DNA of 64,000 nucleotides from Pikeienuella litoralis. GTDB taxonomy: Bacteria > Pseudomonadota > Alphaproteobacteria > Rhodobacterales > Rhodobacteraceae. The notes below the pieces were generated by a model, which saw only the letters and a list, made by a program, of their open reading frames with translations, had not been told where the DNA came from and ran no database searches. This document shows positions 7,726 through 15,918 of the stretch, one piece after another; position 1 is the stretch's first letter, and each line of letters starts with the position of its first letter. Location of the stretch: assembly GCF_037646705.1 (NCBI RefSeq), contig NZ_JBBHER010000004.1, positions 310,001-374,000 of the forward strand. The letters are read 5' to 3'. The position numbers and the translations under genes are program-made.

Positions 7726-8648
7726 GCCACCGGTTTCCGCGGCGGCGAACGGCCGAAATCGGGTTGCGCGGTGTCCTGCCCCGCGTCGACGATTCCGCGC
7801 CTGATCGCCCGGGTTCGGGTGAAATACGCGTGCAGAAGGTCGCCATCCCCGGTCCGGATCGCGCGCTGCAACGCGAAAAGCTCCTCGGTGAACCGGCCCA
7901 GGATCTCCAGCGTCGCCTCCCTGTTGTTCAGGAACACGTCCCGCCACATGGTCGGGTCGGACGCCGCGATCCGGGTGAAATCCCGAAACCCGGCGGCGGA
8001 ATACTTGATGACCTCGGACTTCGTCACCCGGCGCATGTCGTCAGCCACGCCCACCATCGTATAGGCGATGAGATGCGGCGCGTGCGACGTCACCGCGAGG
8101 ACGAGATCATGCCGCTCGGGCGCCATCATCTCCACATGCGCGCCAAGCGCGGTCCAGAACGCCGCCAACCGCTCGGCCGCCGCCGCATCGCCGCCGGGCA
8201 ACGGCGTCAGAAGGCAATAGCGGTTGTCGAAAAGCTCGGCGAAGCCCGAGTCCGGGCCGCTGTGCTCGGTCCCCGCAAGCGGATGCGCCGGGACCACATG
8301 CACATGATCGGGCAAGGTTTTCAGCGCTTCGATCACCGCGCCCTTGACCGAGCCGACATCGGAGACGGTCGCCCCTTCGGCGAGATGCGGCGCGATCTCC
8401 GCCGCGACGGACGCCATCGCGCCGACCGGCACGCAGAGAATCACGAGATCGGCCCCCGCGACCGCGTCCGCCGCCGTCTCCGCCACCTCGTCGCAGAACC
8501 CGATCCGGCGCACGGCCGCCCGGGTCTCGGCCGTTCGCGCGAATCCGACGATGCGCCCGGCCGCGCCGGCGCGGCGCGCCGCGAGAGCGATGGACCCGCC
8601 GATCAGACCAAGCCCGATCAGCGCGACCCGCTCGAAGATCGCGCTCAC
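7722..8648 (-). CDS. tyrC: Prephenate / arogenate (cyclohexadienyl) dehydrogenase
   Basis: NAD(P)-dependent oxidative decarboxylation of prephenate or arogenate in tyrosine biosynthesis. It has 308 residues with Rossmann motif GLGLIGGS at residues 12-19, DLVILCVPVGA, the catalytic-His region HPLAGTEHSGPDSG, and the helical C-terminal domain with HDLVLAVTSHAPHLIAY. The GTG start at 8648 overlaps the hisC stop codon (GTGA), and its own stop overlaps the extensin-like start. HisC-TyrC adjacency is common in alphaproteobacteria, where the aminotransferase may also serve aromatic amino acids. Confidence 0.94.
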   Translation of the reverse strand: MSAIFERVALIGLGLIGGSIALAARRAGAAGRIVGFARTAETRAAVRRIGFCDEVAETAADAVAGADLVILCVPVGAMASVAAEIAPHLAEGATVSDVGSVKGAVIEALKTLPDHVHVVPAHPLAGTEHSGPDSGFAELFDNRYCLLTPLPGGDAAAAERLAAFWTALGAHVEMMAPERHDLVLAVTSHAPHLIAYTMVGVADDMRRVTKSEVIKYSAAGFRDFTRIAASDPTMWRDVFLNNREATLEILGRFTEELFALQRAIRTGDGDLLHAYFTRTRAIRRGIVDAGQDTAQPDFGRSPPRKPVA

Positions 8649-9751
8649 GCGCCGCCCCGAAACTCTTTCACCGCCGCCGCCACCGCGGCGCAGGCGGCCT
8701 CGTCGCCAATGCTGATCCGGAGATGGCCGCCGAGCCCGTATCCCTCCATCCGGCGGGCGATGATCCCGCGCGATTTCAGGAACGCGTCCGCCGCCGCCGC
8801 GCCGGTCTCGGCCTCGAGCCCGAACTCGGCGAGAACGAAATTCGCCTCCGAGGGCGTCGTCTTCACGCCCGACTCGGCCAGCGCCGCCGTCAGCTCGGCC
8901 CGAAGACGCAGCGTCTCGGCCTTCGCCCACGCGGTGTAGTCCACATCGCGCATCGCCGCCTCCGCCGCCGCCTGCGCCGCCGCGTTGAGGTTATACGGGC
9001 CGCGTATCCGGTTGATCACGGAGATCACCTCGGGGTCCGCGTAGATCCAGCCGACGCGGAGCCCCGCGAGCCCGTAGATTTTCGAAAAGGTCCGCGCCAT
9101 CACCACATTCGGCTGGCGCGCGACCAGGGAGGCGCCGCCATCGTAATCGTCGGCGTCGACAAATTCCGCGTACGCGCCGTCCAGAACGAGAAGCGCGTGT
9201 TCGGGGACGCCGGCCGCGAGGCGCGCGACCTCCTGCCCGTTCAGGCGCGTGCCGGTCGGGTTGTTCGGATTGGCGAGATACACGAGGCGCGTGCGTTTCG
9301 TGCAGGCGGCGAGAAGCGCGTCGACATCGGAGGTCAGGTTCGTCTCCGCCGCCGCGACCGGGGTCGCGCCGTTCATCAACGCATATGACGGATAGAGCAG
9401 AAAACCATGCCGGGAATAGACCACCTCGTCGCCGTCGCGGGCGTAGGCGAAGGCGAGAAGCTGCAACAGCTCATCGGAGCCGTTGCCGCAGATGATCCGG
9501 TCCGGATCCAGATCGTGAACATCGCCAATCGCGCGGCGAAGCGCGCGGCTCGCCGGGTCGGGATAGGCGGCGAGCGCTCCGGCCGCGGCCTTGTAGGCCT
9601 CGACGGCGCGCGGGCTCGGCCCCCAGGGGTTCTCGTTCGCGGAAAGCTTGATGGCGCGCCCCGCGCCTTCGATGCTGCTGCCGCCGACCTGATAGGGCGC
9701 GATCGACATCACGCCGGGGCGCGGATCCACGCCAGTGTTTTCAGCAGCCAT
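8645..9751 (-). CDS. hisC: Histidinol-phosphate aminotransferase
   Basis: PLP-dependent aminotransferase converting imidazole-acetol phosphate to histidinol phosphate; such enzymes often also act on aromatic 2-oxo acids. About 368 residues with LSANENPWGPSP near the N-terminus, NPNNPTGTRL, DGAYAEF, the Schiff-base Lys in ARTFSKIYGLAGLRVGW and HLRISIGDEA. Three consecutive ATGs lie at 9757, 9754 and 9751; GGAGG ends only one base before the first but seven before the third, so I use 9751. It overlaps the upstream methyltransferase stop and the downstream tyrC start, so the four genes form one chain. Confidence 0.94.
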   Translation of the reverse strand: MAAENTGVDPRPGVMSIAPYQVGGSSIEGAGRAIKLSANENPWGPSPRAVEAYKAAAGALAAYPDPASRALRRAIGDVHDLDPDRIICGNGSDELLQLLAFAYARDGDEVVYSRHGFLLYPSYALMNGATPVAAAETNLTSDVDALLAACTKRTRLVYLANPNNPTGTRLNGQEVARLAAGVPEHALLVLDGAYAEFVDADDYDGGASLVARQPNVVMARTFSKIYGLAGLRVGWIYADPEVISVINRIRGPYNLNAAAQAAAEAAMRDVDYTAWAKAETLRLRAELTAALAESGVKTTPSEANFVLAEFGLEAETGAAAADAFLKSRGIIARRMEGYGLGGHLRISIGDEAACAAVAAAVKEFRGGA

Positions 9752-9753
9752 CA

Positions 9754-10575
9754 TCATTCCTCCACTCGCTCGCGCGGGTGGTTTAACGGCTCCGCCGCGG
9801 GACGGCCAGCGACTTCGCGCGTCTGACCGACGACGGGCTTGGGCGTGGGGCGAACCATCCCGCCGAGAACCTCCAGCGGCGTCTTGCTCGTCACCGGAGA
9901 CCCGTTCCCCGGCGCGGCGTAGGCGGCCTTCACCGCCTCGACCACGATCACGCCGGCGAAGCGCTGCGCGTCCAGTTTCCGGCCCACCGCCTCCGAGGCC
10001 CGCGCCATCCGCAACCAGAATCGCCTCTGGGACGGCGGCGCGTAGAGCGCGGCGGAGTGGCCGACCGGCTCCAGCCGATGATCGCGGAGCAACCGCTTCA
10101 ACTGGCTGATCGAATACGGCTGCCCGTGGCCGAACGGGGTCGCCTCCCGCCGCGCCCAGAGGCCGGTCCTGTTCGGCACGACGATCAGCGCCCGCCCGCC
10201 AGGCGCCAGCACCCGGTTCGCCTCCGCGAGGACGGCTCCCGGGCGGCTCGTGGTTTCAAGCGCGTGAACGATCAGCAGCCGGTCCACGAAGCCGGTGGCG
10301 AGCGGCCAGCGCCGCTCATCCGTGAGAACGCTCAGATTGGCGGCTTCGGCCGGCCAGTGAAACGCGCCCATCTGCGCCGGCATCAGCCCGACCGCCCGCT
10401 GCGCCCGGCGCCGAAACGGCCGGATGAAGGGCTGCCCGAAACCGAACGCGGCGAAGTTTTCGCTCCGGGCGTCGGGCCAATGCGCCGCCAGCGCGCTCCG
10501 GATCGCCATCTGCGCCACCCGGCCAAGCGGCGTGTGATAATAGAACCGCCTCAGGTCGATCACGTCGAGATGCAT
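9754..10575 (-). CDS. Class I SAM-dependent methyltransferase
   Basis: A 273-residue protein of the Methyltransf_11 type. The glycine-rich SAM loop is degenerate, but the acidic and post-loop strands are visible as FVDRLLIVHALETTSRPGAVLAE followed by NRVLAPGGRALIVVPNR, typical of this family. The C-terminal 50 residues are Pro/Gly-rich. The substrate is unknown. It begins the methyltransferase-hisC-tyrC-extensin-like chain (its stop overlaps hisC) and is divergent from gloB, with about 57 bases between the starts. Methyltransferase beside gloB is a recurring arrangement in related genomes. Confidence 0.8.
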   Translation of the reverse strand: MHLDVIDLRRFYYHTPLGRVAQMAIRSALAAHWPDARSENFAAFGFGQPFIRPFRRRAQRAVGLMPAQMGAFHWPAEAANLSVLTDERRWPLATGFVDRLLIVHALETTSRPGAVLAEANRVLAPGGRALIVVPNRTGLWARREATPFGHGQPYSISQLKRLLRDHRLEPVGHSAALYAPPSQRRFWLRMARASEAVGRKLDAQRFAGVIVVEAVKAAYAAPGNGSPVTSKTPLEVLGGMVRPTPKPVVGQTREVAGRPAAEPLNHPRERVEE

Positions 10576-10632
10576 CGTCCGGCCGCCTCCGCTAATCTGG
10601 GTCGAATCTAGTCAATGATGGAAGGCTTGCCC

Positions 10633-11394
10633 ATGGCTCTTGAAACAATCGTCGTTCCCTGCCGCGCGGACAACTACGGGTACATCCTGCGCGACACGGC
10701 GACCGGCGCGACCGCGCTCATCGACGCGCCGGAGGCCGCGCCCCTCCTCGCCGCGCTGGAGGCGCGGGGCTGGGGCCTCGATCTGATTCTCATCACCCAT
10801 CACCACGACGACCATGTGGAGGGGATCGAGCCGCTCCGCGCGCGCTATGGCGCGAAGGTCGTCGGCGCGGCGGCGGACGCGCGCCGCCTGCCCCGCCTCG
10901 ACCGGGAGCTGAAGGAGGGCGACACCGTCGATCTCGGCGAAAGCCGGGGCCGGGTGATCGACGTCTCGGGGCACACCATCGGCCATGTCGCCTATCTTTT
11001 CGATGGATCCGCCTTCACCGCCGACAGCCTGATGGCGCTCGGCTGCGGCAGGGTGTTCGAGGGCACCTATCTGATGATGTGGGGCAGTCTCTCCAAGTTC
11101 TTCGACCTGCCGCCCGAGACGCTGATCTATTCCGGGCACAATTACGGCGCCGCGAACGGAAGGTTCGCGCTCAGCATCGAGCCTGACAACGAGGCCCTGA
11201 AGGACCGGATCGCGCGAATCGCCGCCGCCGACAGGGCCGGCGAGCCGATCTGCCCGTCGACGCTGGCCGAAGAGCTTGCGACGAATCCGTTTCTTCGGGC
11301 GCGAGAGCCGGGCGTGAAGGCCGCCGTCGGCCTCGCGGGCGCCGACGACGCCGCCGTCTTCGCCGAGATCCGGCGCCGGAAGGACAACTTCTAG
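10633..11394 (+). CDS. gloB: Hydroxyacylglutathione hydrolase (glyoxalase II)
   Basis: Hydrolyses S-D-lactoylglutathione to D-lactate and glutathione, the second step of methylglyoxal detoxification. A 253-residue metallo-beta-lactamase fold with the binuclear metal motif THHHDDH at residues 55-61, SGHTIGHVAY, ADSLMALGCGRVFEG and the glutathione-contacting SGHNYGAANGRFAL; the C-terminal HAGH helices end with RRRKDNF. An ATG at 10615 is in frame, but the ATG at 10633 (MALETIVVPCRADNYGY) matches family starts and has GGAAGG at a suitable distance. It converges with the DUF2794 gene, four bases apart. Confidence 0.95.
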   Translation: MALETIVVPCRADNYGYILRDTATGATALIDAPEAAPLLAALEARGWGLDLILITHHHDDHVEGIEPLRARYGAKVVGAAADARRLPRLDRELKEGDTVDLGESRGRVIDVSGHTIGHVAYLFDGSAFTADSLMALGCGRVFEGTYLMMWGSLSKFFDLPPETLIYSGHNYGAANGRFALSIEPDNEALKDRIARIAAADRAGEPICPSTLAEELATNPFLRAREPGVKAAVGLAGADDAAVFAEIRRRKDNF

Positions 11395-11398
11395 GAGG

Positions 11399-11758
11399 TC
11401 ATTCGACCAGCTTGAGCTTCTTCGACTCGAAAAAGCGCATCACTTGTTTGAGATCGCTCCCGCGTTTCAGGACGCGGCCGTCACGCCCGAACAGGACGTA
11501 CATTCCTTGCCGGGCCGCGAGGCGCGGGAGTTTCTCGATCCGATACAGCGGATATTCGGTCGCGCGCCTGAAAACGGAAAACACCGCGCGCTCAGGCAGG
11601 AAATCGATCGAATAATCACGCCATTCGGCCGCCGCGACCATCCGCCCGTAAACCGCGAGGATGATGGAAAGCTCCGTTCGATGAAAGGCGACCACCCGCT
11701 CCTCGGGCGCGCGCCGGCCGCCGGTCCGGCCGAAAGCCGTGGAGGAAATCACACTCAT
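11399..11758 (-). CDS. DUF2794 domain-containing protein
   Basis: A 119-residue soluble protein with the alphaproteobacterial DUF2794 signature: FHRTELSIILAVYGRMVAAA, EWRDYSIDFLPERAVFSVFR and YPLYRIEKLPRLAARQGMY, ending in the basic FFESKKLKLVE. Function unknown. No signal peptide or membrane segment. It starts at the ATG at 11758 and is divergent from the GGT-like gene across a 274-base gap that holds a large GC hairpin. Confidence 0.85.
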   Translation of the reverse strand: MSVISSTAFGRTGGRRAPEERVVAFHRTELSIILAVYGRMVAAAEWRDYSIDFLPERAVFSVFRRATEYPLYRIEKLPRLAARQGMYVLFGRDGRVLKRGSDLKQVMRFFESKKLKLVE

Positions 11759-11910
11759 GGATCAAACTGACCCCGCCCGCCGCGAAAACGCAAGCGCGCG
11801 GCGCCGTTGCGATGCGACTCCTGCGGGAAGACGCCGCGAAATCGTCAAATTCCAGCCCTGAGAGCGCCTTTTTTCTCCGCCAAGCATAGTCTACGGCAAG
11901 CAGTTGCTGG

Positions 11911-11955
11911 CCCGGCGCCGCGTCATTCAGCCCCCACCCGAATCGCGGCGCCGGG
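11911..11955. repeat. 12-bp perfect inverted repeat between divergent genes
   Basis: CCCGGCGCCGCG (11911-11922) and CGCGGCGCCGGG (11944-11955) are perfect inverted copies with a 21-base loop. They lie in the 274-base gap between the starts of the DUF2794 gene (minus) and the GGT-like gene (plus), where no terminator is expected. No T-tract is adjacent. The rest of the gap shows no gene; a T-run lies at about 11868-11875. Confidence 0.6.
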
Positions 11956-12032
11956 CGTCTGACGGCCCTCCCCTTTCCCCGCCCCCTCAGCCGCGCTAGA
12001 CATTCATCGGATCCAAGCGATGGAAGGATGAC

Positions 12033-13613
12033 ATGCGCGATTTTCACACGCCCGGCCGGTCCGGAGTTTTTTCTGTCAACGGCATGTGCGCCACATCGCA
12101 CCCGCTCGCGGCGCGCGAAGCCGTCGCCATCATGGAGGCGGGCGGCAACGCGATGGACGCCGCGATCGCCGCGGCGGTCCTTCTCGGCATCTGCGAACCC
12201 GGCTCGACCGGCATCGGCGGCGACATGTTCGCGCTGATCCGTCCGGCCGGCGAAGACCGGATCGTCGGGTTCAACGCGTCCGGCCGCGCGCCGCGCGCGC
12301 TCGACGCCGCGTTGCTCCGGGATCAGGGAGTGACCGTCATCGGCACCGAGAGCCCCCACGCCGCCACCCTGCCCGGCGCGATCGACGGGTTCTGCAAACT
12401 GGCCGAGGATTGGGGCCGGAAGGGGCTCGCCGCCTCTCTCGCCCCTGCGATCCGCTACGCGGATGAGGGCGTGCCGGTAGCGCCCCGCACGGCGTTCGAC
12501 TGGAAGAACAACGGCGGCAAGCTGAAGGGCGACGGCGCGAAATTCTATCTCGACAACGGCGCCCCCTTCGCCGTCGGCTCGATTTTCCGCGCTCCGGGCC
12601 AGGCCGAGGTGCTGCGCCGCGTCGCGAAGAACGGCCGGGCCGGCTTCTACGAAGGCGAGGTGATGGAGGACATGGTCGACAGCCTCCGCGCGCTTGGCGG
12701 GCTGTACGACGCGGAAGATTTCGCCGCGACGAAATCCGAATATTGCGACCCGGTCTCCGCCACATACCAGGGCCTCGAACTGGTCGAGCTGCCGCCGAAC
12801 GGCCAGGGCGTCACGGCGCTTCTGATCGCGAAGATCCTGTCCCATTTCGACGTCGCCTCGATGGACCCCTACGGCGCCGAGATCGCGCATCTGGAGGCGG
12901 AGGCGACGAAACTCGCCTATGACGCGCGCAACCGGTTCGTCGGGGACCCGGCGACCGCGCAGACCGACCGCATGCTCTCGGACGAGGCGGCGGCCCGGCT
13001 CGCCGCGCTGATCGACATGAACCGCGCCATGCCGACGCCGCCGCCTGGCGCCGGCGCCGCGCACAAGGACACGGTCTACCTCACCACCGCGGACCGCGAC
13101 GGCATGGTCGTCTCGATGATCTATTCGATTTTCCACGGCTTCGGAACCGGCCTCGCCTCCGCGAAGTTCGGGATCAACTTCCAGAACCGGGGCGCGGGTT
13201 TCGTGCTGACCGAAGGGCATCCGAACGAGCTGAAGGGCGGCAAACGCCCGCTCCATACGATCATCCCCGCGATGATCCGGAAGGAGGGAAAGCTGTTCGC
13301 CTCCTATGGCGTCATGGGCGGACAGTATCAGTCCACCGGCCATGTCCGCGTGCTGAGCAACATCGTCAATTTCGGCATGGACCCGCAGGAGGCGCTGGAC
13401 GCGCCGCGCTGCTTCGCGGAGCTGGCCGACGGCAAGCTTCATATCGAGCGGGGCTACGGCGCCGAAGTCCGCGCCGCGCTCGAGGCGAAAGGGCATGTCC
13501 TCCACACGCCGGACACCCCGATCGGCGGCGCGCAGATGATCCGCCTGCATGAGAGCGGGGTCTATGAAGGCGCCTCCGATCCGCGGAAGGACGGCGCGGC
13601 CATCGGCTACTGA
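12033..13613 (+). CDS. ggt: Gamma-glutamyltransferase family protein
   Basis: N-terminal nucleophile hydrolase of the gamma-glutamyltranspeptidase family, which transfers or hydrolyses the gamma-glutamyl group of glutathione and related compounds. It has 526 residues. The large-subunit part carries AREAVAIMEAGGNAMDAAIA and GIGGDMFALI; the self-cleavage site and catalytic Thr are in HKDTVYLTTADRDG (Thr at about 347), followed by PLHTIIPAMI. No signal peptide is visible, so unlike E. coli Ggt it is probably cytoplasmic, and the true substrate may differ from glutathione. The ATG at 12033 follows GGAAGG. Specific substrate is not predictable. Confidence 0.88.
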   Translation: MRDFHTPGRSGVFSVNGMCATSHPLAAREAVAIMEAGGNAMDAAIAAAVLLGICEPGSTGIGGDMFALIRPAGEDRIVGFNASGRAPRALDAALLRDQGVTVIGTESPHAATLPGAIDGFCKLAEDWGRKGLAASLAPAIRYADEGVPVAPRTAFDWKNNGGKLKGDGAKFYLDNGAPFAVGSIFRAPGQAEVLRRVAKNGRAGFYEGEVMEDMVDSLRALGGLYDAEDFAATKSEYCDPVSATYQGLELVELPPNGQGVTALLIAKILSHFDVASMDPYGAEIAHLEAEATKLAYDARNRFVGDPATAQTDRMLSDEAAARLAALIDMNRAMPTPPPGAGAAHKDTVYLTTADRDGMVVSMIYSIFHGFGTGLASAKFGINFQNRGAGFVLTEGHPNELKGGKRPLHTIIPAMIRKEGKLFASYGVMGGQYQSTGHVRVLSNIVNFGMDPQEALDAPRCFAELADGKLHIERGYGAEVRAALEAKGHVLHTPDTPIGGAQMIRLHESGVYEGASDPRKDGAAIGY

Positions 13614-13641
13614 CGCGGGTTCGGCGCGGAGCCGTTCCATC

Positions 13642-13683
13642 TTGACTTCGCCCTCTCCTCCAATCACTCCAACCACAGGAGTG
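13642..13683 (+). promoter_or_regulatory. Candidate promoter and dyad before the MerR-type gene
   Basis: A -35-like TTGACT lies at 13642-13647. A dyad CACTCC (13665-13670) and GGAGTG (13678-13683) with a seven-base spacer lies downstream, next to the ribosome binding site. MerR-family operators are usually dyads between -35 and -10; this one is further downstream, so autoregulation by steric block is possible but unproven. Confidence 0.3.
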
Positions 13684-13700
13684 TGAGGAGGAGAGAGACG

Positions 13701-14087
13701 ATGCGGATCGCCGCCGCCGCGGCTCGCGCCGGCCTGCCGGTGAAGACCGTGCGTTATTACGCGGAGATCGGTCTCGTCGCGCCGGCCCGGGCCGACAACG
13801 GGTATCGCGACTATTCCGAAGCCGACGCGCGGCGGCTCGGATTCATCGGGCGGGCGCGCACATTCGGGTTTTCGATCGCGGAATGCCGCCGGCTGCTCGC
13901 GCTTTACGAGGACGAGACCCGCGCCAGCGCCGATGTGAAGGCGATCACCGAAGCGCATATCGCCGAAATCGACGCGAAAATGGCGGCGCTGACCACGCTT
14001 CGCGACGAGTTGGCGCGCATCTCGAACGCCTGCGCGGGCGACCGGCATGCGCGTTGCCCGATCATCGATCATCTGGCGACCGGTTGA
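13701..14087 (+). CDS. MerR family regulator, CueR-like
   Basis: A 128-residue transcriptional regulator. The N-terminal winged helix-turn-helix (residues 1-70) contains TVRYYAEIGLVAP and NGYRDYSEAD; a dimerisation helix follows. The C-terminal metal loop has Cys111 and Cys119 in CAGDRHARCPIIDHL, matching the spacing and positions of the Cu(I)/Ag(I)/Au(I)-binding cysteines of CueR. The ATG at 13701 is preferred over a GTG at 13683 because AGGAGGAG sits between them at a proper distance. No copper ATPase, oxidase or chaperone is next to it here, so its targets must be elsewhere, or it has drifted in specificity. Confidence 0.88.
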   Translation: MRIAAAAARAGLPVKTVRYYAEIGLVAPARADNGYRDYSEADARRLGFIGRARTFGFSIAECRRLLALYEDETRASADVKAITEAHIAEIDAKMAALTTLRDELARISNACAGDRHARCPIIDHLATG

Positions 14088-14127
14088 CGAAACCGTTACG
14101 CCTCATCCGCGAAGGAGAGCCCCGCCC

Positions 14128-15030
14128 ATGGAAAAGTCCCGCGCCGTGAAACGCGATTGGATCGCCACCGCCCGCACGCTGAGCGAGGCGCTGCCCTACA
14201 TGCAGCGCCATCACGGGGCCACCGTGGTGGTGAAATTCGGCGGCCACGCCATGAGCGACGACGAGGCGATGATGAATTTCGCCCGCGACATCGTGCTGAT
14301 GAAGCAATGCGGGCTGCATCCCGTTGTGGTTCATGGCGGCGGCCCGCAGATCAACGAGATGCTTGAGCGGCTCAACATCAAGTCGGATTTCATCGACGGC
14401 AAGCGCGTCACCGACAAGGCGACCGTGGAGATCGTCGAAATGGTTCTCGCCGGCCGGATCAACAAGCATATCGTTCAGGCGCTGAACGCGCAGGGCGGCC
14501 GCGCCGTCGGGCTCTCCGGCAAGGACGCCGACCTGATCATCTGCGAGAAGGCCCTGAAGACGATGAAGGACCCGGAAAGCAATATCGAGCGGGTGCTCGA
14601 TCTCGGCTTTGTCGGGCGGCCGGTGAAGGTGAATCCGGACGTTCTCACCATGTTCATCAAGGGCGACTTCATCCCCGTCGTCGCCCCTGTCGGGGTCGGC
14701 CGCGCGGGGGAGACGTTCAACATCAACGGCGACACCGCCGCCGGCGCGGTGGCCGGCGCGATGAAGGCCGATCGGCTGCTTCTCCTCACCGACGTCGCCG
14801 GCGTGAAGGACGCGGAGGGAGACGTCATAACGCGGCTGACCGCCGAGACGGTGCGCCGCCTCACGGATGAAGGCGTCATCTCCGGCGGCATGATCCCGAA
14901 GACGGAAACCGCGCTCGAGGCGATCGAGGCCGGGGTGCAGGCGGTGGTCATCATGGACGGGCGGGCGCCGCATGCTTGCCTGCTCGAATTGTTCACCGAA
15001 CATGGCGCGGGAACGATGATCCTCCCCTGA
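14128..15030 (+). CDS. argB: Acetylglutamate kinase
   Basis: Phosphorylates N-acetyl-L-glutamate, the second step of arginine biosynthesis. A 300-residue amino acid kinase fold: VVVKFGGHAM near residue 30, VVHGGGPQINEML, KRVTDKATVEIVEMVLAGRINK, and GGMIPKTETALEAIEAGVQ. The N-terminal helix preceding the kinase core (about 25 residues) is the kind found in arginine-inhibited hexameric enzymes, so feedback inhibition is likely. The ATG at 14128 has GAAGGAGAG upstream. argC lies about 30 kb away in the same window rather than beside it. Confidence 0.95.
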   Translation: MEKSRAVKRDWIATARTLSEALPYMQRHHGATVVVKFGGHAMSDDEAMMNFARDIVLMKQCGLHPVVVHGGGPQINEMLERLNIKSDFIDGKRVTDKATVEIVEMVLAGRINKHIVQALNAQGGRAVGLSGKDADLIICEKALKTMKDPESNIERVLDLGFVGRPVKVNPDVLTMFIKGDFIPVVAPVGVGRAGETFNINGDTAAGAVAGAMKADRLLLLTDVAGVKDAEGDVITRLTAETVRRLTDEGVISGGMIPKTETALEAIEAGVQAVVIMDGRAPHACLLELFTEHGAGTMILP

Positions 15031-15036
15031 TCCGGG

Positions 15037-15055
15037 GGGCGCCGCCGGGGCGCCC
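15037..15055 (+). terminator. GC hairpin after argB
   Basis: GGGCGCC (15037-15043) and GGCGCCC (15049-15055) form a 7-bp stem with a five-base loop seven bases after the argB stop codon. There is no T-tract. Confidence 0.38.
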
Positions 15056-15129
15056 GGCCGACTCCTTTCGTCCGGCGCGCCGCGCAGGAGATCCGCGCAC
15101 GTCATCCGCCCAGTCGCGGCGCCGCCGGG

Positions 15130-15792
15130 TCACGCGCGCGCGGCGCCCGCCTTCAGCCCGGCGACCAGATGATGGAACTTCTCCCCTTGCACGGCGACAT
15201 GCCGGCGCAGCGCGGCGTCCGCCCGCGTCTCGTCGCCCGCCTTCAACGCGGCGACGATCTCCTCATGCTCGGCCATGGATTGCGGCACCCGGCCGCGAAC
15301 GTGCAGCTGCATCCTGCGGTAAGGGCGGAGGCGGCGATGGAGCCGCGCCGCTTCCTCCGCCAGAAACCCGTTTCCCGATTCCCGGTAGATGATGTGATGG
15401 AACACCTCGTTCTGGTGGAAGTACCCGTCGACATCGTCCGCCTTCATCGCCGCGCGGCAGGCGGTGTTGGCCGCGTCGAGATCGACGAGGCGCCCCGGCG
15501 TTATCCGCCGCGCGGCGAGACGGCCGCAGACCGCTTCGAGCTCCGCCATCACCTCGAACATCTCCAGCAGCTCGACCGGCCCCGGCTGCCGGACGAACAC
15601 GCCGCGATGCGGGAGCCGGCGCAGCAGCCCGGACGCCGCCAGCCGTTGCACCGCTTCGCGCACCGGCGTGCGCGATGTGCCGAAGCGTTCCGCCAGCGCG
15701 GCTTCGCTCAGCCGCGCGCCATCGGCGAACGCGCCGGTGACGATCATCTCCTCCAATGCGTTGGCGATAGAATCGGCCGCTCTCACATCCAT
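15130..15792 (-). CDS. GntR family regulator with FCD domain, probably of the malonate operon
   Basis: A 220-residue repressor of the FadR/FCD branch. The N-terminal winged helix has LSEAALAERFGTSRTPVREAVQRL followed by LLRRLPHRGVFV; the C-terminal all-helical FCD ligand domain contains the metal/ligand-binding histidines in FHQNEVFHHIIYRESGN, AEHEEIV and LRRHVAVQ. It is divergent from the malonate TRAP/decarboxylase/synthetase operon, which resembles the position of matR-type regulators, so malonate or malonyl-CoA is the inferred effector. The ATG is at 15792; the TGTATACA palindrome is 33 bases upstream of it. Confidence 0.88.
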   Translation of the reverse strand: MDVRAADSIANALEEMIVTGAFADGARLSEAALAERFGTSRTPVREAVQRLAASGLLRRLPHRGVFVRQPGPVELLEMFEVMAELEAVCGRLAARRITPGRLVDLDAANTACRAAMKADDVDGYFHQNEVFHHIIYRESGNGFLAEEAARLHRRLRPYRRMQLHVRGRVPQSMAEHEEIVAALKAGDETRADAALRRHVAVQGEKFHHLVAGLKAGAARA

Positions 15793-15824
15793 GGCCCTGT
15801 CTCAGAATCCAGTCTGGGCCCAAA

Positions 15825-15832
15825 TGTATACA
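15825..15832. promoter_or_regulatory. TGTATACA palindrome, candidate GntR operator
   Basis: A perfect 8-bp palindrome TGTATACA, in the wider context AATGTATACAAA, lies between the divergent regulator and dctP. FadR-branch GntR proteins bind sites of the form TNGTNNNACNA, which this fits. A related half, GGATACAAG, lies at 15847-15855 and may be a second site. A TTGACA -35-like box overlaps between them at 15839-15844, reading toward dctP; I see no good -10. Confidence 0.5.
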
Positions 15833-15918
15833 AAATGATTGACATCGGATACAAGTCCGCCTGACTTTGCAGGAGTCGAAAATCCGGGAATCGCACCCGG
15901 GTCTCTTGGGAGGACACC

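Noticed and set aside
11616..14072. 818-codon open frame antisense to the GGT-like gene and regulator
   Set aside because: Covers three supported genes on the other strand; Arg/Gly/Ala-rich without recognisable domains.
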